A DNA stretch of 64,000 nt, from positions 123,420-187,419 of the forward strand of contig NZ_QJRH01000063.1 of assembly GCF_003254545.1 (NCBI RefSeq), written 5' to 3'. The notes under the pieces were generated by a model. The model was not told the origin of the DNA. It did not search any database and worked only from the letters and a program-made list of their open reading frames with translations. Positions 1 through 9,245 of this stretch are shown in pieces. This stretch comes from Flavobacterium tistrianum. Lineage in GTDB: Bacteria; Bacteroidota; Bacteroidia; Flavobacteriales; Flavobacteriaceae. Position numbers and translations under genes: made by a program. Position 1 is the first letter of the stretch; the number at the start of each line of letters is the position of its first letter.

Positions 1-644
1 CAGATTTTGTCCCAACTAGTACTATAATAGACATAATGAACGATTTGAGTGACCCAAGACGTTCAAAATATTTTGATGACAATATGGACGATCCATCCAC
101 ACCAGAAATAGAATATATTGGTGGAGAAAACGGGTCTGCTAATTCATTTTCACAAAAAACACATATTACGCCAACAATTCAGGCTCCAGACTTTCCAGGA
201 ACAATTCTAGACTATGCTGAAGCTGAATTCCTTTTAGCAGAAGCTGCCGAAAGATCTTTATATGGAACTCCAAGTAATGCAGAAGCGCACTACAATGCGG
301 CAATAACTGCTTCCATTTTAGATTGGGGAGGAACAGAAGCTGAAGCCACAAGTTACTTAGCTAATCCTGATGTAGCTTACACAACTGCTGCGGGAACTTG
401 GAAACAGAAAATAGGAACACAAAGCTGGATAGCTTTCTACAATAACTCATTTGAAGGATGGTCATCCTATAGAAGATTGGACTTTCCTGTTTTAGTTGCA
501 CCACCTGATGCCGTATCAGGTTTTCCAATGCGTTATACTTATCCAATTATCGAACAGTCACTAAATAAAGCAAGTTACACAGAAGCAAGTGCCGCAATTG
601 GCGGGGACGCTGTAGAAACTAAATTATTTTGGGATAAATTCTAA
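1..644 (+). CDS. SusD/RagB-like outer-membrane lipoprotein, 3' part only
   Basis: The reading frame is open from base 3, so the gene starts outside the window and only about the last 213 codons are visible. The segment DYAEAEFLLAEAAER is the helical TPR-like motif seen in the C-terminal half of SusD proteins, and QSWIAFYNNSFEGWSSYRR is the usual conserved patch before the C-terminus. The overall pattern matches the SusD-like_2 branch and resembles the complete SusD-like protein encoded at 4403-5839, so the two look paralogous. SusD lipoproteins sit on the cell surface as a lid on a SusC channel and bind the nutrient; the SusC partner is probably just upstream, outside the window. A strong hairpin terminator follows 24 bases after the stop, so this belongs to a separate transcription unit from the next SusC gene. 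Substrate is unknown. Confidence 0.88.
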   Translation, partial: DFVPTSTIIDIMNDLSDPRRSKYFDDNMDDPSTPEIEYIGGENGSANSFSQKTHITPTIQAPDFPGTILDYAEAEFLLAEAAERSLYGTPSNAEAHYNAAITASILDWGGTEAEATSYLANPDVAYTTAAGTWKQKIGTQSWIAFYNNSFEGWSSYRRLDFPVLVAPPDAVSGFPMRYTYPIIEQSLNKASYTEASAAIGGDAVETKLFWDKF

Positions 645-668
645 ATTTTAAAATTAAAAGTAAGTAAA

Positions 669-700
669 AGCGATTGCATCTTCTGCAATCGCTTTTTTTT
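669..700 (+). terminator. Rho-independent terminator after SusD-like gene
   Basis: A perfect 10-bp stem (AGCGATTGCA / TGCAATCGCT) with a 5-base loop is followed by a run of eight T. It separates the partial SusD gene from the next SusC operon. Confidence 0.9.
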
Positions 701-1195
701 ATAAAATCCATTAACTTTAAATTTACATTTAACTCTCTTCAATCAGAATTCCAAAACAAAAAAATGTTAAAAGCATTAAAAGAAAATCACATCTATACTA
801 TTAAATAATAGCAAAGAAAACTTTGCATATTTTCTAAAACAATATTATAATATAGAAGCACTTTATCCATCCCTTAATACTGTCTAATAAAGATTCCCGC
901 TTTTTTTAACAAAAATCAACAATAAACATGACTGTTTTTTTGAGACAAAAGTTATAAAAAAAACATTTAAACACCCTTCATCTATAAATTTAACATTTAA
1001 GGGTTTGACGAAATTTTTAATTATTATCAAATTTAACACTAAAAATTACGGATTTGTAATTTTAAGTTGATTTTAATCTATAAAACAGCAAAATCCAATC
1101 CTAAAATCATTATTTAACTAAAAAAAAAGCTTTTTAAATTAGGTAGATTAACAAATTATTAAGATTTTTGTCGGACTAATTCAAAATATTTAAAA
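701..1195. other. AT-rich intergenic region upstream of susC-like gene
   Basis: About 500 bases without a credible gene. It must carry the promoter of the SusC operon, but I see no exact TAnnTTTG -7 element with a well-spaced -33 partner. TTTG occurs at 1004-1007 and 1053-1056 without a good match downstream. The long leader may carry regulation that I cannot identify. No clear hairpin or repeat was seen. Confidence 0.5.
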
Positions 1196-4100
1196 ATGAA
1201 ACTAAAGTTCAATGGATTCTTAGTGCTTTTATTAGTACTAGTTGCGCAACTTTCTTTTGCGCAAGAAAGAGCTGTTTCGGGAACAGTTTCTGACAATGCA
1301 GGAATGCCTTTACCAGGTGTTAGTGTATTAGTTAAAGGAACTAAAACGGGAACACAAACTGACTTTGATGGTAAATTTTCGATCAAAGTATCACCAAGCC
1401 AAATTTTGGTATTTAGCTACATCGGAATGAAAACTCAAGAGGTAGCAGCAAGTTCTTCAACTGTAAATGTAAAATTAGCAGATGCAGGAGCACAAGAACT
1501 TGAAGGAGTAGTTGTAACTGCTTTCGGTATTAAAAGAGAGAAAAAATCTCTTGGATATGCGACTACAACTTTAAAATCGGATGCGATTACTCAAGTAGTT
1601 AACACGAACCCTTTTGAAACTTTATCTGGTAAAATTGCTGGGGTTGATATCACTGCTCCATCACAACCGGGAGCAGCTACAAAAGTTATCATCCGTGGTT
1701 TAAATACAATTACAGGTAACTCTGGGCCTTTATATGTAGTTGATGGATCTCCAATCAACAACACATCTACAGGTACTAGTAATAATGGTACTGCATCTAT
1801 CAGTAGATCATATGATGCAGGTAACGGTGTAAGTGATTTAGATCCAAACAACATTGAAAGCATGACTGTACTTAAAGGAGCTGCTGCTTCTGCATTATAC
1901 GGTTCAAGAGCTGGAGGTGGTGTTATCATCATTACTACTAAAAAAGGAAAAGCAAACTCTGGTATAAAAGTAGACTTGTTGGCTTCAACTGAATTAAGCG
2001 AAGTTGCAAGAGTTCCTCACCAACAAAGCGAATTTGGACAAGGATGGAACGGACATGGTTACACAGGAAACGGACCTAGTAACGAAAATGGTTCTTGGGG
2101 ACCAAAATTTACTGGTGAGGTTAGACCTTGGGGAACTGTTTATGAAAACAGCCAACAAATCAAACCTTACGTTGGATTAAAAGACAACGTTAGAGACTTC
2201 TACAACACTGGTATTTTAGCTACACAATCTGTAAACCTTAGTGGTGGTGGAGATACTTCAGATTTCTCTTTAATCTTCTCTAATGTAAACAGTGATGGGG
2301 TTGTACCTACAGATGCTGATTTATACAAAAAACAATCTATTGGGTTCAATGGAGGTTTAAAAGGTAAAAGACTTACTTTAAGAACATCTTTAAACTATAT
2401 CTACAAAGATCAAAGTGTTGTAAACACTGGTCAAGGTGATGATGCTGGAGAAGGTTCTACATTACAACAAGATTTATTACAAATCCCTACTGATATTAGT
2501 ATAGTAGATTTGAGAGATTACAAAAACAATCCTTTCAATACTCCTTCTTACTATTTCACTCCTTACGCTTCAAATCCATATTTTACTATTAACGAAAATA
2601 GTACCAAAATATACGGAAACAATATTTTTGGAAATGCTAACTTAAGCTATAAAATTACTGACAAATTAACTGCTTCATGGCAAATTGGTGGTAACTTTAG
2701 AACTGAAAGATTAAAAAGCCACGGAGCTATCGTAAACTATTTACCAGGAAGCCCTCAAGATATTGCAGGAAGTTTAACTGTAGGAGGTGTTACAGAATCA
2801 AGATCTGAATTCTCAGAATTCGACACATTCTTCAACTTAAACTACAACACAAACTTAAGCGAAGACTGGACATTAAACCTTTTAGGTGGTTTTAACTATA
2901 ACAGAAGAGAAAGCGACAGATTAATTGCTTCTATTACTAACTTAGGAATTCCAGGTTACTATGAATTATCTAACTCTGCTGTAAGACCAGTTCTTACTCA
3001 ATCTAACAGCATGAGAAAAACTGGAGCTGTTTATGCATCTGCAGAATTTGCTTTCAAAAACAGATATTTTGCTACAATTACAGGTAGAGAAGATGTTACA
3101 TCTACATTACCAATTGGTAACAATGCTTATTTCTACCCAGCATTATCTTTAGGTGCTATTGCAATTGACAATGGAAACACTTTCTTAAAATTAAGAGCTG
3201 CTGCTTCTAAAATTGCAAACGATACTGATCCTTATAGAACAGAAAATTCATACATCTCAGGAACTGCAGCAGCAAACTTCGGAATTATTGCATCTCCAAT
3301 TGGAGGGGTAAGTTTCTACGAAGCTTCTGGAAGATTAGGAAATTCAAGTTTGAAACCAGAAAGTACTGTTGAATATGAAGTTGGTGCTGAAGGATCATTC
3401 TTCAAAAACAGAATTAGTTATGATATCGCTTTATATCACAAAACAACATCTGACTTAATTGTTAACCTTCCATTAGATCCATCTACTGGTTTTACACAAA
3501 AAGCAATCAATGCTGGTGATATCGTGAACAAAGGTATTGAGCTTTCTGTTACTGCAAGCCCAATTAAAAACCAAGACTTTACTTGGAGCTTAACTTATAC
3601 ATTCACTAAAAACCTTAATGAAGTTACTAAGTTAGCTGATGGTTTTGACAGAATTGACTTAGCAACTGCATACGGTGTAACTTTCTCAGCAGAAAAAGGA
3701 CAACCAATCGGTTCATACTACTCTTTAGTTACAAAAACATCTCCAACTGGTCAGCCAATTGTAAGCGCTACTACAGGAATCGATGTAAACACAACTCAAG
3801 TTCAAAGAATTGGAAACGCACAACGTGATTTCGTTATGGGTTTACAAAATACATTTAAGTACAAAAACTTCAACTTAGGTATGTCATTAGACTGGAAACA
3901 AGGTGGAGAAATGTATTCTTACACAAAAAGATTGTCTCACTTCGTAGGAAATGGTATTGAAACTACTTACAACGACAGAGCTCCTTTTATCGTACCAAAT
4001 TCTGTTAACGAAATTGTTGCTCCTGATGGATCTGTATCATACGTAGAAAACACTACACCAGTTTCATTCGAAAACGTTGCTAACTACTACAACACTCAAA

Positions 4101-4387
4101 GTAACTTAGCGATTGAAAACACTCACATTGTTGACAAAACTTTTGTTAGACTAAGAGAGATAAATTTAAACTATGATTTCCCTTCTTCACTAAGTAAAAA
4201 CATGGGTCTAAACAAAATTACAGTTGGTATCTATGGAAGAAACTTATTTATGTGGACTCCTGGAGACAACCCTTATGTAGATCCAGAGGTAAGTACTTAC
4301 GGTACAGGTGTACTTTCAGACTTAGGAGAGTTTGGAGCTAACCCATCTCAAAGATCAGTAGGTGGAGTTTTAAAATTATCATTCTAA
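1196..4387 (+). CDS. SusC/RagA-family TonB-dependent outer-membrane transporter
   Basis: A 1063-residue SusC-type channel, normal length for the family. It has a signal peptide (residues 1-22, ending LSFAQ), an N-terminal carboxypeptidase-regulatory-like beta-sandwich (about 25-100, with SGTVSDNAGMPLPGVSV and FDGKFSI), then the plug domain with the SusC signature VLKGAAASALYGSRAGGG (about 228-245), and a long 22-strand barrel ending in a terminal Phe (VLKLSF). It takes up nutrients handed over by its SusD lid, using energy from TonB-ExbB-ExbD. It is the first gene of a tight operon (15, 13 and 15 bases between genes) with a SusD-like protein and two small lipoproteins. That four-part composition resembles the Bacteroides thetaiotaomicron BT2264-BT2261 complex, found with bound peptides, so an oligopeptide substrate is likely but inferred. 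Confidence 0.95.
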   Translation: MKLKFNGFLVLLLVLVAQLSFAQERAVSGTVSDNAGMPLPGVSVLVKGTKTGTQTDFDGKFSIKVSPSQILVFSYIGMKTQEVAASSSTVNVKLADAGAQELEGVVVTAFGIKREKKSLGYATTTLKSDAITQVVNTNPFETLSGKIAGVDITAPSQPGAATKVIIRGLNTITGNSGPLYVVDGSPINNTSTGTSNNGTASISRSYDAGNGVSDLDPNNIESMTVLKGAAASALYGSRAGGGVIIITTKKGKANSGIKVDLLASTELSEVARVPHQQSEFGQGWNGHGYTGNGPSNENGSWGPKFTGEVRPWGTVYENSQQIKPYVGLKDNVRDFYNTGILATQSVNLSGGGDTSDFSLIFSNVNSDGVVPTDADLYKKQSIGFNGGLKGKRLTLRTSLNYIYKDQSVVNTGQGDDAGEGSTLQQDLLQIPTDISIVDLRDYKNNPFNTPSYYFTPYASNPYFTINENSTKIYGNNIFGNANLSYKITDKLTASWQIGGNFRTERLKSHGAIVNYLPGSPQDIAGSLTVGGVTESRSEFSEFDTFFNLNYNTNLSEDWTLNLLGGFNYNRRESDRLIASITNLGIPGYYELSNSAVRPVLTQSNSMRKTGAVYASAEFAFKNRYFATITGREDVTSTLPIGNNAYFYPALSLGAIAIDNGNTFLKLRAAASKIANDTDPYRTENSYISGTAAANFGIIASPIGGVSFYEASGRLGNSSLKPESTVEYEVGAEGSFFKNRISYDIALYHKTTSDLIVNLPLDPSTGFTQKAINAGDIVNKGIELSVTASPIKNQDFTWSLTYTFTKNLNEVTKLADGFDRIDLATAYGVTFSAEKGQPIGSYYSLVTKTSPTGQPIVSATTGIDVNTTQVQRIGNAQRDFVMGLQNTFKYKNFNLGMSLDWKQGGEMYSYTKRLSHFVGNGIETTYNDRAPFIVPNSVNEIVAPDGSVSYVENTTPVSFENVANYYNTQSNLAIENTHIVDKTFVRLREINLNYDFPSSLSKNMGLNKITVGIYGRNLFMWTPGDNPYVDPEVSTYGTGVLSDLGEFGANPSQRSVGGVLKLSF

Positions 4388-4402
4388 AAAAAATATAGAA
4401 AA

Positions 4403-5839
4403 ATGAAAAAGATAGCAACATTAATAACAGCTCTTTTCTTATTAGTGTCATGTGATGAAACATTTGACATTAACAGAGACCCGGATGCATTGCCTCCTGG
4501 ACAAGCAAATAGCACAATATTTCCTGCTGGTATTGCAGGACTTGCAGGTGCACAAGGATCATACTACGCTATAATAGGTGGTTTTTGGTCTCAATTTTGG
4601 ACACAAAACCCAACTTCTAACCAATATAGAGATATTGACAGCTACAGTATCGGTGCAAACAACTACGCAGCAGCTTATACTGCTATGTATGATGCATTAA
4701 ACGATATCAGAACTGTAAAAGCTCAATCTGCAAAAGAAGGAAACTGGAACTATTACCTAATGGCTACAATTCTTGAAGTTGAAGGATCTCAAGTTTTAAC
4801 GGATTTGTATGATGATATTCCTTATACTGAAGCTAACAATGTTAACATTTTACAACCTAAATTTAATACAGGAAAAGAAACTTATGATTTAATGATCGCT
4901 GATTTGAAATTAGCTTTATCAAAAGATTTAAGTGCTTCTGTAGGAGATAAACCAGGTAAGGATGATTTCATTTTCAATGGAGATATGGAAAAATGGACAA
5001 AATTTGGAAATACTCTATTGTTAAAATTACACATGAGATTAACTGCGGTTAACCCAACTCTTGCTCAGTCTGGAATCACTTCTTTAATTAATTCTGGAGC
5101 ACAATTCTTAGATGTTGATGCTGCTATGACTCAATTCGAAGATGCTGCTGATAGAAGTAACCCACTTTATGAGTCTGATAGAAGACAATTAAATACTACT
5201 TTGAACTTAAGAGCTAGTAAAACTATGTTTTCTTACCTATCTCTTAAAGGTGACCCACGTTTAGCTAAATACTATGCACAACCTGGTAACCCAAACAATC
5301 AAGGTGATTGGAATAATACTTCAGTTCCAAACTTATCTCTAGTTCAATTAAGCCCTTTAACACCTGTTTTCTTTATCAGCAAGGAAGAAAGTTATTTCCT
5401 TCAAGCTGAAGCCCTTACAAGATACTATGGTGGTGCTGGTGCAAAAGCTAAATATGACGCTGGTGTTACTGCTGCTTTGGTAAGATGGGGACAAACTCCA
5501 ACAGATGCTGCAGGTTTCGTAAATGGAGTGTATGCATTCCCTGCAACTGGAACTGACACTCAAATTGAAGCTATCATCACTCAAAAATGGATCGCAAGTT
5601 TCCCAGGAAATGGTTACGAATCATTCTTAGAGCAAAACAGAACAGGATATCCAAAAGAATCTGCTGTTAAACAATCTAGCGAATTATATATTCCTGGACA
5701 ATTGGCTATTGCAGTTGAAACTAAAACTGGTAACGTATTCCCAAGAAGAATTGTATTACCAAACGTTGTAACAACAAGAAATCCAAATGCACCGGCAGCG
5801 AAACTAATCACTGACAAAGTTTGGTGGGATGTTAACTAA
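4403..5839 (+). CDS. SusD/RagB-family nutrient-binding lipoprotein (SusD-like_2 type)
   Basis: A 478-residue lipoprotein. The signal peptide ends in the lipobox LLVSC (Cys17), and the following DET is acidic, as expected for the Bacteroidota surface lipoprotein export signal. The early INRDPDALPPGQ segment corresponds to the NxNPN-type start of SusD-like_2 proteins; TPR-like helices follow (AAYTAMYDALNDIRTVK, NYYLMATILEVEGSQVLTD, SYFLQAEALTRYY) and the C-terminus is KVWWDVN. It should form the extracellular lid of the SusC channel encoded 15 bases upstream and bind the substrate. There are no carbohydrate enzymes in the operon, which argues against a polysaccharide locus. Family membership is clear; the peptide substrate is inferred from the operon composition. 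Confidence 0.93.
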   Translation: MKKIATLITALFLLVSCDETFDINRDPDALPPGQANSTIFPAGIAGLAGAQGSYYAIIGGFWSQFWTQNPTSNQYRDIDSYSIGANNYAAAYTAMYDALNDIRTVKAQSAKEGNWNYYLMATILEVEGSQVLTDLYDDIPYTEANNVNILQPKFNTGKETYDLMIADLKLALSKDLSASVGDKPGKDDFIFNGDMEKWTKFGNTLLLKLHMRLTAVNPTLAQSGITSLINSGAQFLDVDAAMTQFEDAADRSNPLYESDRRQLNTTLNLRASKTMFSYLSLKGDPRLAKYYAQPGNPNNQGDWNNTSVPNLSLVQLSPLTPVFFISKEESYFLQAEALTRYYGGAGAKAKYDAGVTAALVRWGQTPTDAAGFVNGVYAFPATGTDTQIEAIITQKWIASFPGNGYESFLEQNRTGYPKESAVKQSSELYIPGQLAIAVETKTGNVFPRRIVLPNVVTTRNPNAPAAKLITDKVWWDVN

Positions 5840-5852
5840 TAAAAATTAGATC

Positions 5853-6488
5853 ATGAAAAAAATATTTATACAACTAATGGTAGTCCTTGTTTCAGGATTA
5901 TTATTTACAGCTTGTGATGGTGATTCAACTGCGAACGTTTCAAAAGTTACTTACTATCCAAACTTAACTATGCATGGAGATGCACTTGTTGTACTAACAC
6001 AAGGAGATACTTACACTGAAAAAGGTGTTGATGCTGAAGCAAACGGACAACCTTTAGAGGTAAAAATTAGCGGTTCAGTAGATACAAGCAAACCAACTGT
6101 GTACAAAATTAACTATTCAGCTTTAAACAATGATGGATTTCCTGCTACTTTGACACGTACAGTTGTTGTATTAAGCAATAAACCTAGTACAATTAACTTA
6201 GAAGGTGCATTTACAAGAGGTGCAAACGTTAATAACGTTAAAAGGTTAGCTGACAGAAAGTACATTTGCGATAACGCTACAGGTTATAACGTTGCTAATG
6301 ACTTCATTACATTGGAGTTCTACAACATAGATGACAAACAAATTTACGCTCCTTATGCTGAAAATACTTCTAAATCAGGAATTTCTGCGGAAAGTAATAT
6401 TGGAACCATAACAGACAAAAACAACTGGAAATGGGTTATTTATGCTTCAGCAGTCTTTGGTACAGCTGAAAGAATATTTACACGATAA
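5853..6488 (+). CDS. Small SusCD-associated lipoprotein with Ig-like domain (BT2262-like)
   Basis: A 211-residue protein with a lipoprotein signal peptide (lipobox LFTAC, Cys21) followed by DGDS. Residues about 35-110 look like an Ig-like DUF5011-type beta-sandwich (LTQGDTYTEKGVDAEANGQP, then VYKINYSALNNDGFPATLTR and VVVLS). The C-terminal half is beta-rich with no recognised catalytic motif. It lies 13 bases after the SusD gene and 15 before another small lipoprotein, so it is probably an accessory surface subunit of the transporter. Position and size match BT2262 of the B. thetaiotaomicron peptide-importer operon; that relationship is inferred, not aligned. Confidence 0.75.
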   Translation: MKKIFIQLMVVLVSGLLFTACDGDSTANVSKVTYYPNLTMHGDALVVLTQGDTYTEKGVDAEANGQPLEVKISGSVDTSKPTVYKINYSALNNDGFPATLTRTVVVLSNKPSTINLEGAFTRGANVNNVKRLADRKYICDNATGYNVANDFITLEFYNIDDKQIYAPYAENTSKSGISAESNIGTITDKNNWKWVIYASAVFGTAERIFTR

Positions 6489-6503
6489 TTTAAAAATATT
6501 AAA

Positions 6504-7001
6504 ATGAAAAAATTAAAACTAAATATAACACGTGTACTTGTGGCGATCCTAGTACTTACGTCATTCGTAGCTTGTGACGAAGTTGGAGACACAAATCCAG
6601 GAGGAACATCAGCTGAATTTCTTGCGGGTGATTGGTATGTTTCAACTACTAATCCAGCTGGAACAGTAATTATTGATCATGCTTTGTTCACTACTTATAA
6701 CACAGCTGCCAATGATAACACATTATGGTTAGACGATCATAATACTGCAGGTCTTAAGAGATTCAAAGTTAAAGTTACTTTTAACAGTGACAATACTTTT
6801 TCAGCAACTGCTGCAGCAAACACATACAATGCTAAAACTGTAACTATTACAGCTGGTAAAGTAGAAAAAAATGCTGCTACATCTCTTGGTGGACACACTG
6901 TTGATAAAATCTCTTTCAAAGCAGAGTTTAGCAATGAGCCAGGAATTATCTATACTTACGAAGGTCATAGAAGAACTGGTTTCTTAGAAGATGAATACTA
7001 A
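6504..7001 (+). CDS. Small SusCD-associated lipoprotein, lipid-binding-like (BT2261-like)
   Basis: A 165-residue lipoprotein with lipobox SFVAC (Cys24) followed by acidic DEVGD. The mature part begins with FLAGDWYVST, the opening typical of lipocalin-like or Lipid_bd-type beta-barrels of Bacteroidota, and continues as alternating strands to EGHRRTGFLEDEY. It is the last gene of the SusC-SusD-lipoprotein operon, ending just before a strong terminator, and is probably a surface accessory subunit of the transporter. It corresponds by position to BT2261. No catalytic residues are evident. Confidence 0.72.
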   Translation: MKKLKLNITRVLVAILVLTSFVACDEVGDTNPGGTSAEFLAGDWYVSTTNPAGTVIIDHALFTTYNTAANDNTLWLDDHNTAGLKRFKVKVTFNSDNTFSATAAANTYNAKTVTITAGKVEKNAATSLGGHTVDKISFKAEFSNEPGIIYTYEGHRRTGFLEDEY

Positions 7002-7028
7002 GATTTTTTAATCTAGCACTTTAATATT

Positions 7029-7060
7029 AAACCACCTCATTAATTTGGGGTGGTTTTTTT
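7029..7060 (+). terminator. Terminator of SusCD operon
   Basis: A stem of about ten pairs (AAACCACCTC with GGGGTGGTTT, one G-T pair) with an 8-base loop leads into seven T. It lies 28 bases after the last lipoprotein gene and ends the operon. Confidence 0.88.
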
Positions 7061-7076
7061 ATATAAACATATTACC

Positions 7077-7084
7077 TATATTTG
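7077..7084 (+). promoter_or_regulatory. -7 promoter element for rlmB
   Basis: TATATTTG matches the Bacteroidota TAnnTTTG consensus exactly, four bases before the chosen rlmB ATG at 7089. No good -33 TTTG lies at 17-23 bases. Its position would give a nearly leaderless mRNA and argues against the longer open frame starting at 7050, which begins inside the terminator. Confidence 0.5.
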
Positions 7085-7088
7085 TCCA

Positions 7089-7823
7089 ATGGAAAAAGAA
7101 CATCAAATATTTGGCATTAGAGCCATAATAGAAGCAATTCAGGCGGGAAAAGAAGTAGACAAAGTTTTCATTCAGAAAGACATTTCTGGTGACCTTATGA
7201 AAGATTTAATGAAGGTAATGAAACGTGCAAATGTTAATTTCTCTTACGTGCCTGTAGAAAAACTTAATCGTTTAACTCCAAACAACCATCAAGGTGCTGT
7301 AGCTACCATCTCTCCTATTGGTTTTATCGATCTAGAACATCTAGTTGAATCTACAATTGAGTCTGGTGCAAAACCTCTTTTTCTTATCTTAGATCAGATA
7401 TCAGACGCTAGAAATTTTGGAGCTATTATTAGGACAGCTGAGTGCACTGGTGTAAATGGAATCATTGTACAAAAGGCAGGTTCTGCTCCTGTTAATGGAG
7501 ATACTGTTAAAACATCTGCCGGAGCTGTATTTAATGTTCCTATTTGCAAGGTTGAACATATTAAAGATGCCATTTTTTACCTACAAGGCTCTGGAATAAA
7601 AACATTGGCTGCAACTGAAAAAACAGACCAAAACATATACGACATATCACTATCTGAACCTGTAGCAATTATCATGGGATCTGAAGACCGAGGAATAAAT
7701 CCTTCTGTTTTAAAAATAGTAGATGAAAAAGCCAAATTGCCAATGTTCGGCTCAATTGGATCTTTAAACGTATCTGTTGCCTGTGGCGCTTTTCTATACG
7801 AAGCTGTCCGCCAAAGAACATAA
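7089..7823 (+). CDS. rlmB: 23S rRNA (guanosine-2'-O-)-methyltransferase RlmB
   Basis: A 244-residue TrmH/SpoU-family methyltransferase with an N-terminal L30e-like substrate-binding domain (residues 1-75, starting FGIRAIIEAI) and a C-terminal trefoil-knot SPOUT domain. All three SPOUT motifs are visible: LDQISDARNFGAIIRTAEC (about 105-123), IIMGSEDRGI (about 196-205) and LPMFGSIGSLNVSVACGAFL (about 217-236), which form the knot that binds S-adenosylmethionine. It 2'-O-methylates a guanosine of 23S rRNA (G2251 in E. coli). I start at 7089 rather than 7050 because the upstream codons lie in the terminator and a -7 element precedes 7089. It is transcribed alone. Confidence 0.92.
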   Translation: MEKEHQIFGIRAIIEAIQAGKEVDKVFIQKDISGDLMKDLMKVMKRANVNFSYVPVEKLNRLTPNNHQGAVATISPIGFIDLEHLVESTIESGAKPLFLILDQISDARNFGAIIRTAECTGVNGIIVQKAGSAPVNGDTVKTSAGAVFNVPICKVEHIKDAIFYLQGSGIKTLAATEKTDQNIYDISLSEPVAIIMGSEDRGINPSVLKIVDEKAKLPMFGSIGSLNVSVACGAFLYEAVRQRT

Positions 7824-7876
7824 AAAACACATTGAAAGATTAAGATGCGAATGAAATAATTAAATACCTTTAATTA

Positions 7877-8680
7877 ATGCTTTCAAAATCTAATTCAAAA
7901 TCAAAAATTATACTATTCCGATGCCTGTTTGTAATTCTACTGATTACAAACAGCTACGGACAAAATAGTACTTATAATCAATTCTGGAATGAAATTCAGT
8001 TTAACCAAACTTTGAGTAAAAAATGGGCTACTGAAATAGATTTTGCTGCAGCTTACAGCAGCACTGAATCATCACCAAATTTATTCGAGAATACGATTCA
8101 GAGATCTATTAGAGGCTGGGGACATTATTATTTTTCTCCCAGATGGAAATTCTCGGCTTTTATAGCTTATTTCAATAATAGAGATGTCCCTGAAATAGGT
8201 CAATTTGAATCTCCAGAAACACGATTTGCTCTTCAGGGAATTTACTACTTTCATAAAACTGGATATACATTAAGTACAAGAATGCGTACCGAATTCCGTC
8301 ATATGAAAAATAAAGATGATGATTATGAAAATGTTTTTCGATACCGTCAGCAAATCAAGTTTATACAACCAATCAATAGCAAAGTATTAAGAGGCGGTGT
8401 TGTATATGCAATTACCTCAGACGAAGTTTATTTTAAATCTGGAGCAAATGTTACAGGCGAAAGCTTCTTTGATCGGAATCGATTCAATATTGGAGCTGGT
8501 TATTTATTTTCAGATGATTTTCAGGTAGAATTAACTTATTGCAACGAGTTTCTTCCAAGAAACAGTGGAAATCAGACAACAAATGCGGCTTCGCTTACCA
8601 TAACTTTCAACAATCTTATTCGAAACCTTCAAAAGAAAATAAAAGAGAAAAAGCATCTTGAAATAAAGGATGAAGAATAA
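7877..8680 (+). CDS. DUF2490 family outer-membrane beta-barrel protein
   Basis: A 267-residue protein with an N-terminal signal segment (to NSYGQ, about residue 29), then YNQFWNEIQFNQTLSKKW, the typical opening of DUF2490 proteins, followed by alternating amphipathic strands (TRFALQGIYYF, YTLSTRMRTEFR, RFNIGAGYLF, FQVELTYCNEF). The pattern is that of a small outer-membrane barrel. The function of the family is unknown. Its stop codon directly abuts the stop of the convergent gene at 8681, with no spacer or obvious terminator. Confidence 0.8.
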   Translation: MLSKSNSKSKIILFRCLFVILLITNSYGQNSTYNQFWNEIQFNQTLSKKWATEIDFAAAYSSTESSPNLFENTIQRSIRGWGHYYFSPRWKFSAFIAYFNNRDVPEIGQFESPETRFALQGIYYFHKTGYTLSTRMRTEFRHMKNKDDDYENVFRYRQQIKFIQPINSKVLRGGVVYAITSDEVYFKSGANVTGESFFDRNRFNIGAGYLFSDDFQVELTYCNEFLPRNSGNQTTNAASLTITFNNLIRNLQKKIKEKKHLEIKDEE

Positions 8681-9187
8681 TTAGTTTTCTTCTTTCTTTA
8701 AAAAACATTTAAGCTGTTCGACAATAGCATCTTTATGAAGCTTAAAATTATAGCTTCTTATAAATTCTGTTCCCGCCATATTGATTTCTGCGCTAACGGC
8801 TTCATAATTAGAAAATGCATCGAGATCTTTATCATCAATTAAATAAAGAACTTGCATTATAGAATCGTTACGTCGATATTGGGTATCGTAATGTACCAAC
8901 TTATAAGTTTTGCTATCTGCCAGATGAATTATTAAATCGTCTTTTATTTTTTTTCCAATTTTTTTTTCAGGAAACGGTGTCGGTTGTAGCGCAACAAAAT
9001 AATGTTCTTTATCAGTAACAATATTAATTTTCAATGATTTTGATTTTGTGGTATAAAAAATGGCTGGTTCGAAATAGTACATCATACTCCCATCTGCCTG
9101 CACCCTATTTTTTATTTCGCATTGAGCAATGCCTTTTGCATTAAAAACAAAACACAAGAACAAAACTAAAAAATTCATTTTCTTCAT
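8681..9187 (-). CDS. Secreted protein of unknown function
   Basis: A 168-residue product. I start at the ATG at 9187, giving MKKMNFLVLFLCFVFNAKGIAQ, a good signal peptide with cleavage near residue 22; the open frame reaches a TTG three codons earlier. The mature part contains YYFEPAIFYTTKSKSLKINI and LIIHLADSKTYKLVHYD, suggesting a beta-rich periplasmic or surface protein. I do not recognise a family. It converges end to end with the DUF2490 gene and is followed upstream by the rhomboid gene on the same strand with about 60 bases between. Confidence 0.7.
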   Translation of the reverse strand: MKKMNFLVLFLCFVFNAKGIAQCEIKNRVQADGSMMYYFEPAIFYTTKSKSLKINIVTDKEHYFVALQPTPFPEKKIGKKIKDDLIIHLADSKTYKLVHYDTQYRRNDSIMQVLYLIDDKDLDAFSNYEAVSAEINMAGTEFIRSYNFKLHKDAIVEQLKCFLKKEEN

Positions 9188-9245
9188 AATGCTCAAAAAT
9201 TAAAATTGTTAACTAACAAATTTAATCTTTTTATCTTAAAGAAAA

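Noticed and set aside
1591..1932. Antisense ORF inside the SusC gene
   Set aside because: It overlaps a well supported gene fully and is rich in residues expected from reversed coding sequence.
5853..6488. Frameshift at the end of the Ig-like lipoprotein
   Set aside because: The frame ends 15 bases before the next gene with normal spacing, and no continuation was found in other frames.
7050..7088. Longer start for rlmB
   Set aside because: It begins in the terminator stem of the previous operon and its codons overlap the -7 element.
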